From the NCBI GenBank assembly GCA_964458125.1, contig CAYWHE010000020.1:1-30129 (forward strand): a stretch of 30,129 nucleotides of DNA. The letters run 5' to 3'. Within the stretch, counting starts at the first letter, position 1; every line of letters begins with the position of its first letter. The stretch is from CAYWHE01 sp964458125 (lineage in GTDB: Bacteria > Bacteroidota > Bacteroidia > AKYH767-A > OLB10). Positions 16,802 through 25,876 of this stretch are shown one piece after another. The notes beneath the pieces are model-generated. The model did not search any database. It was not told the DNA's origin and saw only the letters and a list, made by a program, of their open reading frames with translations. Position numbers and translations under genes: made by a program.

Positions 16802-17995
16802 TTGCCCCGTCAACCCGTTTCCACTGTAAAAATTGCTGAAACCACCGTACTGATTGGTCTGGTTACGGGGGAACAGCCGCTGGAACAGGTTAACGAATAC
16901 CTGGATGAATTGGCCTTCCTGGCGGAAACGGCCGGCGCTGAGGCCAGGCGGAAATTTATTCAGAAACTGGATCATCCCGATCCACGCACCTTCATTGGCT
17001 CGGGCAAGCTGAATGAGGTGGCTGCTTATATCCGGGAACAAGGCATCAGCATGGCCATTTTTGATGATGAACTTTCGGGTGCGCAAATCCGCAATATTGA
17101 AAAAGTGCTGCAATGCAAGGTGCTGGACAGGACCAGTCTGATTCTCGATATATTTGCAAAACGGGCCCGGACGGCACAGAGCAAGGTTCAGGTGGAACTG
17201 GCCCAGTACAAGTACCTGCTTCCCAGGCTCACACGCATGTGGACCCACCTCGAGAAACAACGGGGAGGGATAGGCATGAGAGGTCCCGGAGAAAGTGAAA
17301 TTGAAACCGACCGACGCATCATTCGTGATAAACTGGCCCTGCTGAAACTGAAGCTTAAAGATATTGAAAAGGTCAACATGACCCAGCGGAAGTCAAGGGG
17401 CAATGTGGTCCGGGTGGCCCTGGTGGGCTATACGAACGTGGGCAAATCGACCATCATGAATGTGCTGAGCAAATCGGAGGTGTTTGCCGAGAATAAACTG
17501 TTCGCCACCCTCGACACCACGGTCCGCAAAGTGGTGCTGGACCAGGTCCCTTTTTTATTATCGGATACGGTTGGGTTTATACGAAAACTTCCACACGACC
17601 TGGTGGAATCTTTTAAATCCACGCTGGATGAGGTGCGGGAAGCCGACATCCTCATCCACGTGGCAGACATCTCGCATCCGCAGTTTGAAGATCAGATTGC
17701 TGTGGTGAATGAAACGCTGATGGAACTGGGAGCTGCCGATAAGGAAGTCCTGCTGGTCTTCAATAAGATAGATGCCTACCGGTATACGGAAAAGGAAGAA
17801 GACGACCTGACCCCTCATAAACCTGAAAACAGGAGCCTGCAGGACCTGAAAAAATCCTGGATGGCACGGGCCAATTACCCCTGCATTTTTATTTCTGCAG
17901 CTAACAGGGAGAACCTGGAAGAATTGCGTAACGCACTGGTGTCCCTGGTAAAGAAGGTGCACGATACACGGTATCCCAATATTCCGGTGGAATAA
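16802..17995 (+). CDS. hflX: GTPase HflX
   Basis: A 397-residue GTPase of the Obg-HflX superfamily that binds the 50S subunit and rescues stalled or stressed ribosomes. The HflX N-terminal domain includes DPRTFIGSGKL (60-70); the linker has the family signature QKSKVQVELAQ-like segment (SKVQVELAQ, 127-135) and GGIGMRGPGESEIETDRR (155-172). The G domain shows GYTNVGKST (209-217, G1), DTVGF (255-259, G3) and NKID (321-324, G4). The start is a TTG, since no ATG occurs in frame before residue 84; it lies 6 nt after the cytochrome stop, so start usage is probably by coupling. Full-length for the family. Confidence 0.93.
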   Translation: MPRQPVSTVKIAETTVLIGLVTGEQPLEQVNEYLDELAFLAETAGAEARRKFIQKLDHPDPRTFIGSGKLNEVAAYIREQGISMAIFDDELSGAQIRNIEKVLQCKVLDRTSLILDIFAKRARTAQSKVQVELAQYKYLLPRLTRMWTHLEKQRGGIGMRGPGESEIETDRRIIRDKLALLKLKLKDIEKVNMTQRKSRGNVVRVALVGYTNVGKSTIMNVLSKSEVFAENKLFATLDTTVRKVVLDQVPFLLSDTVGFIRKLPHDLVESFKSTLDEVREADILIHVADISHPQFEDQIAVVNETLMELGAADKEVLLVFNKIDAYRYTEKEEDDLTPHKPENRSLQDLKKSWMARANYPCIFISAANRENLEELRNALVSLVKKVHDTRYPNIPVE

Positions 17996-18033
17996 AAGCG
18001 GGTTGTTTTCAGGTACTCTTTTATAATTACCGG

Positions 18034-18081
18034 CAAAACAAGGTGTTTAAAACACTGAATTACTGTTACGGCCTTGTTTTG
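18034..18081. repeat. Inverted repeat overlapping the -33 box of the PNGase F-like gene
   Basis: CAAAACAAGG (18034-18043) and CCTTGTTTTG (18072-18081) are perfect inverted 10-bp arms. A second palindrome, GTGTTT-A-AAACAC, begins at 18043 inside. The right arm contains the TTTG of the candidate promoter, so it may be an operator; it lies 38 nt after the hflX stop and lacks a T-run, so it is a poor terminator on the plus strand. Confidence 0.55.
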
Positions 18082-18108
18082 AGATCTCGCCTGAACCCAT
18101 TACTTTTA
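18078..18108 (+). promoter_or_regulatory. Candidate promoter of the PNGase F-like gene
   Basis: TTTG (18078-18081), a 19-nt spacer and TACTTTTA (18101-18108, one mismatch in TAnnTTTG). The ATG is at 18141. Confidence 0.5.
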
Positions 18109-18140
18109 CCTGTTCATCCTCCTGATGTAATCCAAATTCC

Positions 18141-21100
18141 ATGAATATGAAAAAACCTGCTCAACGTCCCCTCGTTTCCCTGCTGTTTCTTATATGCTTT
18201 TTTATGTCCAGGCTGCCCGTTTGGGCCGGGTTAGGCGATACTACAGTGGTACAGACCCTGCGCTTTGACAGCACCCTGCGGGCCGGCGTGTTTTTGTTTC
18301 CGGACGACAGCTCCAAAACCTACCAGAAAATTGTGATGCTGTACAGCATGCGTTGCAAGAACGGGCTGATTTCCACAGGCTCGAATACCAATTTGGGTTG
18401 CGGGGAATGGGATTACAACTGTTATACATACGTGGTGGACTCGGCACAGACGGATTCCCTGAGAACCATAACGGGATCGTATAAAATCAGCAACTTCAAT
18501 GATTCGGTTTTCAGCTATACGAATAATCCTGTTTATTCCTACACGTTGTATACCCAGCAGCAGGTCAGTTATACCAGTACCATTTCGGAAGTCACCGGCT
18601 CCATCGGAAGCGGGAATACCCCGCTGAACGAGCCCTTCGATGCCGCACAACCGGCCGGGCGTTCCCAATACCTGTTTACGGCAAACGAACTCACGCTGGC
18701 CGGTCTTCCGGCAGGAGATATCACGGGCCTGCGCCTGGATATTTCCGCTCCGGGCTCCACCCTGGACAACCTGCGCATCCGGCTGAAAGCCACCCAGGTC
18801 ATTGCGCTGAATCCCGCTTTACCTGAAACGGAGGGCTTCACAGAGGTCTATTTCCTGAACACCAGCCTGGCCGCCACCGGATTGCAATCTTTTAACTTTT
18901 ATACGCCGTTTAACTGGGACGGTATATCAAACGTGATTGCTGACATCAGCTATACGAACGCCTCCGCGGGGGTAGCCACTACGGTTAACGGACATGATGC
19001 CGGCTTCACTGCCGCATTGCATACCAGCGGCTACGATGCCTTTCTCCAAACGAACGGGTCCCTTTCCTGCATGAAAATCAATCCCGGGTTCTTCCCGGCC
19101 ATCAGCGATCAGGTAACCGTGGCGTTCTGGCTCTTCGGCGACAGCCTTCAGTTGCCGGCCAATACCTCCATTATCGAAGGGGTGGATGCCAATAACAACC
19201 GGCAGGTGAACATTCACATGCCCTGGAGCAATTCCGATGTATACTGGGATTGCGGAAATGACGGCTCCGGCTATGACCGCATCAGCAAAACAGCCACGGC
19301 CCAGGAAATAGCCGGGCGATGGAACTTCTGGGCCTTCACCAAGAATGCCGTTACGGGGGTGATGAACATCTACCTGAATGGGGCGCTCTGGCACACGGGA
19401 ACCGGCATGAACAAACTCATCGACATTCATGAAATGGTTGCCGGGATGAATATCAATGCCGCCTACGTATATCGTGGTAGTTATGATGAATTCAGTTTCT
19501 GGAACAAGGAGCTCAGCCAGGCTTCCATCGGGGAAATCATGTACCGTGACATCACACCGGCCCATCCGGATTATTCCAGCCTGATGGCGTATTACAGACT
19601 CAATGAAGGAAGCGGCAACCTGGCCGCCGATGATTCACCGGGAAACTATGATGCTGAACTGGTCAACCCCTGCTGGAGATCACACCGGGGCCATACCCGG
19701 TTCCGGAATTTCTGGCAGGACACTTTCCGGCCGAATGCAGTTTTCGTGCAGGGCGTTTATACCAGCTCGGTCATCACTTCCCAGGTGACCGATTCCATGC
19801 CTGAGCCGGCCACTTCCGTCATTTCGTACCAGGTAGTCGCCAACGACCTGGAGGTGATTGACACCGTGTATGTCTGGCAGTCCGGGTATGCCTATATCTA
19901 CAATCCCCAGGGTATGGTGGTGGATTCCGTTCTGGTTCCTTCACAGAATACGATAACCGTTACCCCCCTGACCTATTATCAAAAACGGCCCATGCGCCTG
20001 GAGCTGATCAATTTCATCACGCCTTACGGCATCAACCTGAACCTTGACGGGCTGACCGGCAAGACCTGGGAATTTGATGTAACCGATTTCGCGCCTGTCC
20101 TGAAAGGAGCCCGGTTCCTGGCCATGGAAGACGGCAAGTACCAGGAGGATAACGACATTAAGTTTGTGTTTTATGAAGGCGTGCCGCCGCGTGACGTGAA
20201 ATTCATCTCCCAGGTATGGCCCAGCGGCTCCTGGGTGTCTCCTTCGTATAATGATATTGTTGCCAATAGGTATTTTGAACCCCGCGATCTGACCTTGCCG
20301 GCGAATGCCTCCGGATTTAAAATTCGTTCAGCCATCAGCGGGCACGGGCAGGAAGGTGAATTTATAGCTCGAAATCATACCATCACCCTGAACGGCTTTA
20401 CCAACTACACCCGTTCGGTCTGGAAAACCTGTGCGATGAACCCGGTTTATCCCCAGGGCGGGACATGGATATATGACCGGGCCGGCTGGTGCCCTGGCGC
20501 GGCCGTGGACATGAAGGAATACGAACTCACCCCCAATGTCACTCCCGGAGCGCAGATCAACCTGGATTACAGCCTGCCCCCGCTGGGCAACCCGGGTAGT
20601 TCCAATTACCGCGTGAACAACCAGCTGGTGGGTTACGGGGCACCCAACTTCACGGTGGATGCCGCTGTTGATTTTATAAAATCCCCGTCCAGGCGAATCG
20701 AGTTTCTGCGCCGGAACCCGATCTGCAATGCACCGGTGCTGACCATCAGGAATACCGGAAGTACGGTGCTGACTTCCGTGAATATTCATTATGGCCGTGT
20801 GGGGGCAACCTTGTCCACCTATGCATGGACCGGCAGTCTGAATTTCCTGGAGACAGCTGAGGTCACGCTTCCCGCACCTGACTGGAGCGGATCGAATACC
20901 AATGAATTTATGGCGTATGTAACGGATCCCAACGGCGGCGCTGATTTATATGCAGGAAATGATACACTATATTCTCCTTTTGATGTTCCTGTCGTATATC
21001 CCTCCGGGTTAATATTTGAACTGAAGACCAACAATTACGGTTCGCAAACGAATTATTCCCTTCGCGATGCTCAGGGGAACTTCATCATCAGCCGCAGCGG

Positions 21101-21608
21101 GTTGGGCAACAATATCATTTACCGGGATACGGTTAACCTCGGACTGGATTGTTTTACGGTGAACCTGAACGACCTGGGTCATGACGGGTTGAGCTGGTGG
21201 GCCAATACCGGCCAGGGAACCGGGTATTTCAGAATCCGGAGCCTCAGCAACGGAGCGATTATCAAAACCTTCAATCCCGACTTCGGTGACAATATATACC
21301 AGCAGTTTACGGTCACGTATGCCCTTCCGGTGGAGGAGCCACTGGTGGAGGAGCCGGGGGATTTTGCCGTGTTTCCAAACCCGGCATCGGAGGCCTTCAG
21401 AGCCGTATTTTCCCTGCCTTTACATGCACATGCCATCATCCGGCTGCTGAATGTTTTAGGACAGGAGTTGCAGACCGAACAGGTGGAAGTATCCCAGCCG
21501 GTTGAACGACTGGATATGGATGTATCGGCTGTTGAAAACGGAATTTATTATGTAATGCTGGAATCCGGTCCTTACAGGGTCATCCGGAAACTGGTGGTGG
21601 AAAGATAA
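18141..21608 (+). CDS. PNGase F-like secreted amidase with inserted LamG-like module and T9SS tail
   Basis: A 1155-residue secreted protein that probably releases N-glycans from glycoproteins. Signal peptide about 1-29. The PNGase F fold appears in two parts: N-terminal strands with CGEWD (87-91), then, from about 619, LELINFITPYG, FDVTDF (645-650), SGHGQEGEFIARNHTI (733-748) and GTWIYDRAGWCPG (774-786). Against the PNGase F sequence as I remember it, D91, E663 and E740 fall at catalytic D60, E118 and E206. Between residues about 99 and 618 lies an insertion that includes a LamG/concanavalin-like fold (about 303-470, with WNFWAFTKN and FSFWNKEL). A further sandwich region (about 800-1065) and a T9SS sorting domain (1075-1155, FAVFPNPASE...) complete it. 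It may bind and deglycosylate host or dietary glycoproteins. The N-terminal start ATG-AAT-ATG gives two options three bases apart in codons; the first is used. Confidence 0.8.
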   Translation: MNMKKPAQRPLVSLLFLICFFMSRLPVWAGLGDTTVVQTLRFDSTLRAGVFLFPDDSSKTYQKIVMLYSMRCKNGLISTGSNTNLGCGEWDYNCYTYVVDSAQTDSLRTITGSYKISNFNDSVFSYTNNPVYSYTLYTQQQVSYTSTISEVTGSIGSGNTPLNEPFDAAQPAGRSQYLFTANELTLAGLPAGDITGLRLDISAPGSTLDNLRIRLKATQVIALNPALPETEGFTEVYFLNTSLAATGLQSFNFYTPFNWDGISNVIADISYTNASAGVATTVNGHDAGFTAALHTSGYDAFLQTNGSLSCMKINPGFFPAISDQVTVAFWLFGDSLQLPANTSIIEGVDANNNRQVNIHMPWSNSDVYWDCGNDGSGYDRISKTATAQEIAGRWNFWAFTKNAVTGVMNIYLNGALWHTGTGMNKLIDIHEMVAGMNINAAYVYRGSYDEFSFWNKELSQASIGEIMYRDITPAHPDYSSLMAYYRLNEGSGNLAADDSPGNYDAELVNPCWRSHRGHTRFRNFWQDTFRPNAVFVQGVYTSSVITSQVTDSMPEPATSVISYQVVANDLEVIDTVYVWQSGYAYIYNPQGMVVDSVLVPSQNTITVTPLTYYQKRPMRLELINFITPYGINLNLDGLTGKTWEFDVTDFAPVLKGARFLAMEDGKYQEDNDIKFVFYEGVPPRDVKFISQVWPSGSWVSPSYNDIVANRYFEPRDLTLPANASGFKIRSAISGHGQEGEFIARNHTITLNGFTNYTRSVWKTCAMNPVYPQGGTWIYDRAGWCPGAAVDMKEYELTPNVTPGAQINLDYSLPPLGNPGSSNYRVNNQLVGYGAPNFTVDAAVDFIKSPSRRIEFLRRNPICNAPVLTIRNTGSTVLTSVNIHYGRVGATLSTYAWTGSLNFLETAEVTLPAPDWSGSNTNEFMAYVTDPNGGADLYAGNDTLYSPFDVPVVYPSGLIFELKTNNYGSQTNYSLRDAQGNFIISRSGLGNNIIYRDTVNLGLDCFTVNLNDLGHDGLSWWANTGQGTGYFRIRSLSNGAIIKTFNPDFGDNIYQQFTVTYALPVEEPLVEEPGDFAVFPNPASEAFRAVFSLPLHAHAIIRLLNVLGQELQTEQVEVSQPVERLDMDVSAVENGIYYVMLESGPYRVIRKLVVER

Positions 21609-21662
21609 ATTTCTGTCCTTTCCAACAGGAATGTAACGGATGGATGACGCAGGCGTAATCCC

Positions 21663-23195
21663 TCAGCGCTCAATCTTCACTCCGTCATATTTCTGAACTT
21701 CCCCTCCCTGGTAAACAGTGGTCAGGATCAGTTCCCCGCCTTCATCAAAAATCCTCCAGGTACCGTCGGGTACACCCTGCTTATAACTACGTTCCTCGCG
21801 CAGCCGACCGTTGCTGTAAAAAAATTTATGCAGGCCATTGGGCAGTCCGTCGGTATACTCGCCTTCAAAAGCCTTGCGCCCGTTGGGATAGGTTTGGGTC
21901 CAGGTGCCGGTTTCCCGGCCGTCAATATATTTTCCGGAGGCACGGTAATCGCCGTTGGTAATTTTCCAGTTCCCGTTTTTCATGCCGGCGCTGTATTCCC
22001 CTTCGGCAATGATCATCCCGGATTCGTTATACTCTTTGGAGATGCCGTCTTCCTTTCCGTCAAAATAGTTTTCTTCCCTTAGCAAACTGCCGGAAGGGTA
22101 ATACCACTTCCACTCCCCTTCCGGAAGCCCTTTCCGGTATGCGCCTTCCTGCTGGAGACGATGGCCGTGGTAATAAAATTTCCAGGGTCCTTCCCGTTTT
22201 CCGTCCTTGTAATTTCCTTCTGACCTGACGGTTTTATCCGGATATAAAAATTTCCACGGACCCTGTTCCTTTCCAAATTCATCCACGATACCTTCCGCAA
22301 TGATTTCATCCCTTTCGTATAACTTCGATTCCACGACTCGTCCTGTCGTGTCATAAAGCCGGTAAATGCCTTCCTTCAGCCCGTCCCGTATGTTTACGGA
22401 AGATTTTACGTAACCGCCGGGGTGATAATTCCGTTTGATTTCCAGCTTCACCTTGGTCTCCTGGTTTTGTTCCACAAGCCTGCCGTTGCGGTAAATTTCC
22501 ATTTTGGTCACCATGCCGTCTTCGCCATATTCCCGGTAAACGCCGTCCAGCTGGTTGTCCTGGTAGGTGCTTTCGGTTTTCACCTTGTCCCTGGGATAGA
22601 ATTCTTTCCACGTACCCTGTTTCAGTCCGAATTTATCCACGCGGTTTATTTTCTCTTCCTTTTTAAAATATCCCTTATCGTATAAGGTTAACGTTATGAT
22701 TCGCCCGTCATCCCCGTATTCCTTGGCCAGGCCGTTTTCCACACCTTTTTCATATGGAATGGTTTTGATGACTGCTCCGGCCGGGTTGTAATATTTCATC
22801 AGCCCGTTGCGGATATTGTCGGTGACGGTTTCTTCAGACATGATTTTACCGTCCGGGAAAAATTCCTTCTGCGGACCGTTTTTCTTGCCGTTTAGATAAT
22901 TGTTCACCGCTGTCACCGTGCCGCTGTCCGAGTAAAAGGTCCACTCCCCCTCCAGCAGGTGGTTGATCCGGTTACCCGATGACTTGAGTTGCCCGTTTTC
23001 ATAATAAGACTTCCAGATGCCTTCTGGCTTTCCGTTCTTCAGCAGACCTTCGCTGCTGAGTTTTCCGTTGGGGAAATAAAATTTATTATAGCCGTTCGGA
23101 TCAGACTTGTCCTGCGCAAACGAATGTTGCAGGACTGCCAATAGCAGTATACCCGGCAGGAGCCGGACGAATTTCCATAAAAACGGTTCACACAT
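21663..23195 (-). CDS. MORN-variant repeat protein (YwqK-like)
   Basis: A 510-residue secreted protein: signal peptide (about 1-27, ending SFAQ), then about 17 tandem repeats of roughly 23 residues over nearly the whole length, each with the core NGxxxGxWKxYYxxGxL. These are MORN-variant repeats, as in YwqK-family proteins often annotated as antitoxins. Here the signal peptide and the lack of a toxin-like neighbour make an antitoxin role doubtful. No T9SS tail is seen, so it may stay in the periplasm or at the outer membrane. It is convergent with the PNGase F-like gene, with 54 nt between them. The role is unknown. Confidence 0.8.
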   Translation of the reverse strand: MCEPFLWKFVRLLPGILLLAVLQHSFAQDKSDPNGYNKFYFPNGKLSSEGLLKNGKPEGIWKSYYENGQLKSSGNRINHLLEGEWTFYSDSGTVTAVNNYLNGKKNGPQKEFFPDGKIMSEETVTDNIRNGLMKYYNPAGAVIKTIPYEKGVENGLAKEYGDDGRIITLTLYDKGYFKKEEKINRVDKFGLKQGTWKEFYPRDKVKTESTYQDNQLDGVYREYGEDGMVTKMEIYRNGRLVEQNQETKVKLEIKRNYHPGGYVKSSVNIRDGLKEGIYRLYDTTGRVVESKLYERDEIIAEGIVDEFGKEQGPWKFLYPDKTVRSEGNYKDGKREGPWKFYYHGHRLQQEGAYRKGLPEGEWKWYYPSGSLLREENYFDGKEDGISKEYNESGMIIAEGEYSAGMKNGNWKITNGDYRASGKYIDGRETGTWTQTYPNGRKAFEGEYTDGLPNGLHKFFYSNGRLREERSYKQGVPDGTWRIFDEGGELILTTVYQGGEVQKYDGVKIER

Positions 23196-23230
23196 CTGAA
23201 ATCAATAAATTGGAATACAATAATAAGCAA

Positions 23231-23248
23231 CGGAATCTGATTATTCCG
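23231..23248. repeat. Small inverted repeat upstream of the MORN-repeat gene
   Basis: CGGAAT (23231-23236) and ATTCCG (23243-23248) are perfect inverted arms around a 6-nt loop, 36 nt upstream of the minus-strand start. It may be regulatory. Confidence 0.35.
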
Positions 23249-23347
23249 AATTACGGAACAGAAAAAGCCGAATCGAAGCGAGGATTTTGATAACTCCGGC
23301 CTTTTGGAACGGAATGAACGGCGCTAACCTCGCGTGAATCGCCCCGT

Positions 23348-23363
23348 CCCGCCAAATGGCGGG
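23348..23363. repeat. GC-rich hairpin
   Basis: CCCGCC (23348-23353) and GGCGGG (23358-23363) pair around an AAAT loop. No T-run follows directly on either strand, so a terminator role is not supported. Confidence 0.4.
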
Positions 23364-23628
23364 GGCATCCATGATATTTTTTTATTCACCGCAAACGGCA
23401 GGGCATTCACCCGAAGAGATTGACAGCGGGATCCGGAGAGGCCCTGACATGGGTCCAGACACCAACCTGTATCATCAGGAATGGCATACTCCAAATGAGA
23501 TTCTATTTTATTGTTATTTAATGAATTATGATTTGTGATGAAATGGACTTCAACCGGCTGAAAACCATTCAGGGGCCATTTTAAAACCTCTGCTTAGAAA
23601 AAGGTGCTGTTTGCTCAAAAATGCAATT

Positions 23629-23657
23629 TGTTTGGCAGTTTTTTATTATTATCTTTG
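23629..23657 (+). promoter_or_regulatory. Promoter of the fibre-like gene pair
   Basis: TTTG (23629-23632), 17 nt and the exact -7 match TATCTTTG (23650-23657). The start codon chosen downstream is at 23755, giving a leader of about 90 nt. Confidence 0.6.
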
Positions 23658-23754
23658 AATTGGCCAAAATCCGCCCGGGAAGGAAGCCTGAACTTCCCCG
23701 GAGAACAAATCCTTTATTCCAAATCCTGTATTGAAAAACCACTTTCCGCCACTC

Positions 23755-25839
23755 ATGTTATACCAATCCATTTCATGTCCGGTTAAATCAGGCTTGATCC
23801 TGTTCCTGCTGGCAATCCTGCCAGGACGGGGGGTACTGGCTCAGAACGCCGGCATCGGATCAGCATCTTTTGTTCCTAATCCCTCAGCCATGCTTGAAAT
23901 TCAGGCCGGGGCCGGTAATGATAAGGGTTTGTTAATCCCCCGCATGACCGATGCCCAGCGGCTGGCTATAAATCCCCTGCCTGCTGCGGCCCAGGGGCTG
24001 CTGGTTTACCAGACCAATACGGCCGGGGCATCACTGGAGGGATTTTATTATAACGTCAGCCTGACCACCACGCCTTCCTGGGTTTATTTATCACCAGGCG
24101 GAGGGAGCGGATGGAGTTTGACTGGAGATGCCGGAACCAGCCCTGCAGTAAATTTTATCGGCACCACCGACACACAGGACTGGGTCATTAAAACGGATAA
24201 CCTGGAACGGGCCCGTTTTTTCAGTACGGGCGAATTACGGATCAACACCAACAACCTCAATGCCGGTGAAGTGGTCACCGTGGTCGCCACCGGGGCTGCC
24301 GGGGCCATCAGTGCTATCGGCGATGATGCCATCAACGGATACAGTATCGCTACCGGAACCGGCGTGTATGGGGAAAATGACGGTACGGGTACCGGACTTT
24401 GGGGCGTGAATTTCGATCTGGGTATTGGCACCCGGGGAGATAATATTGCCCCATCGACACCGACCTCCGTGACCACTTATGGCGTATATGGCTCCAATTC
24501 CAGTGTTCCTACCGGAACGGGAATTACGGTTGGCGTGGGAGGCTATGCGACGGCAGGCAGCCTCGATGCCAGGGGAGTAAACGGACAGTCACAGTCGACA
24601 AACGGCATCGGCGTGGCTGGATTTAATACGGCACCTTCGGCAGCGAATTTCAACGCTCATGGTGTATACGGACAAACGGCCTCCCAGTTGGCATACGGTG
24701 TTGCCGGGGTGAACACTTCGGTCACGGGCCAGGCCCATGGCATTCAGGGAACAGCATCTTCAACAGGAACGGCTGCCGGGGTAAGAGGGGTTAATAATGC
24801 CAGCCCCGGTACGGGAGGCATCAGCTTTGGTGTGTGGGGAACGGCAGGCGGAACGCCAACGGGATCTGGGGTCGTATATGGAGTGCGCGGAGAAGCTTCG
24901 GCTGTAACAGGCGTGGCATATGGTGTTTCAGGGCGCACCGGATCACCGACGGGTTTTGGCGTGAGCGGGTTCAACACCAATGCATCGGGAACCGGTATCA
25001 TCGGAACAGGAAATAATATCGGCGGAAACTACCTCGTGGCCGGAAGCGGAGGCGCTTTTACGGGCTCCACCATTGGAGCCTTTGCCATAGGCATCACTGC
25101 AGGCAATTCAACGGGCCTGTTAAGCGTCAGCAACGGGGCGGCATTGACAACCCTGGTCGGCGGCTCCGGCATTTCGGGCAGCAGCGATATTACCGGTATA
25201 GCCGGATGGGCCAATTCCGGATCGCTGGCCAACAGGTCGGGCGGATATTTTGATGCCAATGCCGGTACCTCCTATGCTTACGTGGGAGCCATTACCCTGG
25301 CGGGGGTGAACCGTAAAATTGAAGGCAACGGAACGGTCAATACAACAGTCAAAGATCTGAATGATAAACTGGTCGTGCTTTCCTGCCCCGAAGCGCCTGA
25401 AAATTTATTCCAGGATTTTGGAAAGGGAAGGCTCGTCAACGGCAAGGCTCATATCACGATGGATCCGGTATTTTCAAAAAACATTACCGTCAGCGGGAAA
25501 CATCCCCTTCGCGTGTTTATCCAGCTCGGCGGCGATTGCAAGGGCGTCTATGTAGACCAGGAAACAGCTCAGGGCTTTGATGTGACCGAACTGCAGAACG
25601 GAACTTCGGATGCGCCGTTCACCTGGTTTGTGACGGCCAACCGGGCGGATGAAACCAACGCGGATGGCACGGTATCCAGGTATTCCGCCGAGCGATTTGC
25701 CCCGGCCATCGGACCTGCCGTGCGGACCGAACAGCAAAAAAACAGTATGGTTAACCAGTTGGTGCCTGTTGATGCAAACCCTGCCGTACCTCTCAAACCC
25801 CTGCCCACCGAGCCCCGAAAAAGCAAGAACCGGAAATAA
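23755..25839 (+). CDS. Fibre-like G[VI]xG repeat surface protein
   Basis: A 694-residue secreted protein with a signal peptide (about 1-30, ending GVLAQ). An N-terminal region (NAGIGSASFVPNPSAMLEI...GLLIPRMT) is of the kind seen at the head of Bacteroidota tail-fibre-like proteins. A repeat region (about 205-420) has about fourteen G[VI]xG motifs (GVYG, GVAG, GVRG, GVWG and others) spaced by 11-31 residues, like trimeric beta-structured fibres. A conserved-looking C-terminal domain (about 535-640: KLVVLSCPEAPENLFQDFG, GRLVNGKAHITMDPVF, GGDCKGVYV) follows, and the protein ends in a basic tail (RKSKNRK). No T9SS sorting domain is present. The ATG at 23755 is used rather than an in-frame TTG at 23731. 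A T9SS protein gene follows after 37 nt. Role: probably a surface fibre or adhesin; inference. Confidence 0.7.
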   Translation: MLYQSISCPVKSGLILFLLAILPGRGVLAQNAGIGSASFVPNPSAMLEIQAGAGNDKGLLIPRMTDAQRLAINPLPAAAQGLLVYQTNTAGASLEGFYYNVSLTTTPSWVYLSPGGGSGWSLTGDAGTSPAVNFIGTTDTQDWVIKTDNLERARFFSTGELRINTNNLNAGEVVTVVATGAAGAISAIGDDAINGYSIATGTGVYGENDGTGTGLWGVNFDLGIGTRGDNIAPSTPTSVTTYGVYGSNSSVPTGTGITVGVGGYATAGSLDARGVNGQSQSTNGIGVAGFNTAPSAANFNAHGVYGQTASQLAYGVAGVNTSVTGQAHGIQGTASSTGTAAGVRGVNNASPGTGGISFGVWGTAGGTPTGSGVVYGVRGEASAVTGVAYGVSGRTGSPTGFGVSGFNTNASGTGIIGTGNNIGGNYLVAGSGGAFTGSTIGAFAIGITAGNSTGLLSVSNGAALTTLVGGSGISGSSDITGIAGWANSGSLANRSGGYFDANAGTSYAYVGAITLAGVNRKIEGNGTVNTTVKDLNDKLVVLSCPEAPENLFQDFGKGRLVNGKAHITMDPVFSKNITVSGKHPLRVFIQLGGDCKGVYVDQETAQGFDVTELQNGTSDAPFTWFVTANRADETNADGTVSRYSAERFAPAIGPAVRTEQQKNSMVNQLVPVDANPAVPLKPLPTEPRKSKNRK

Positions 25840-25876
25840 GCCACCTTCACCTCTCTCCAACCTCCAACCAATAGCC

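Larger units (their letters stand above)
23196..23754. other. Intergenic region between divergent genes
   Basis: No gene is supported in these 559 bases. They contain two small hairpins (23231-23248 and 23348-23363) and a good promoter for the fibre-like gene (23629-23657). The stretch 23360-23620 has low-complexity AT-rich pieces but no feature I can name. Confidence 0.6.

Noticed and set aside
21663..23195. Antitoxin of a toxin-antitoxin pair
   Set aside because: MORN-variant proteins are often labelled so, but this one is secreted and has no toxin-like neighbour.
23356..23538. Plus-strand 60-codon frame in the 559-nt intergenic region
   Set aside because: It overlaps a GC-rich hairpin, has no promoter or recognisable motif, and its composition is unconvincing.
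23755..25839. Prophage tail fibre
   Set aside because: The protein has a signal peptide and no phage genes are near, so a cellular surface fibre is more likely.
25649..25876. Extended N-terminus of the T9SS protein
   Set aside because: It overlaps the end of the fibre gene in another frame, and the ATG at 25877 starts a textbook signal peptide.
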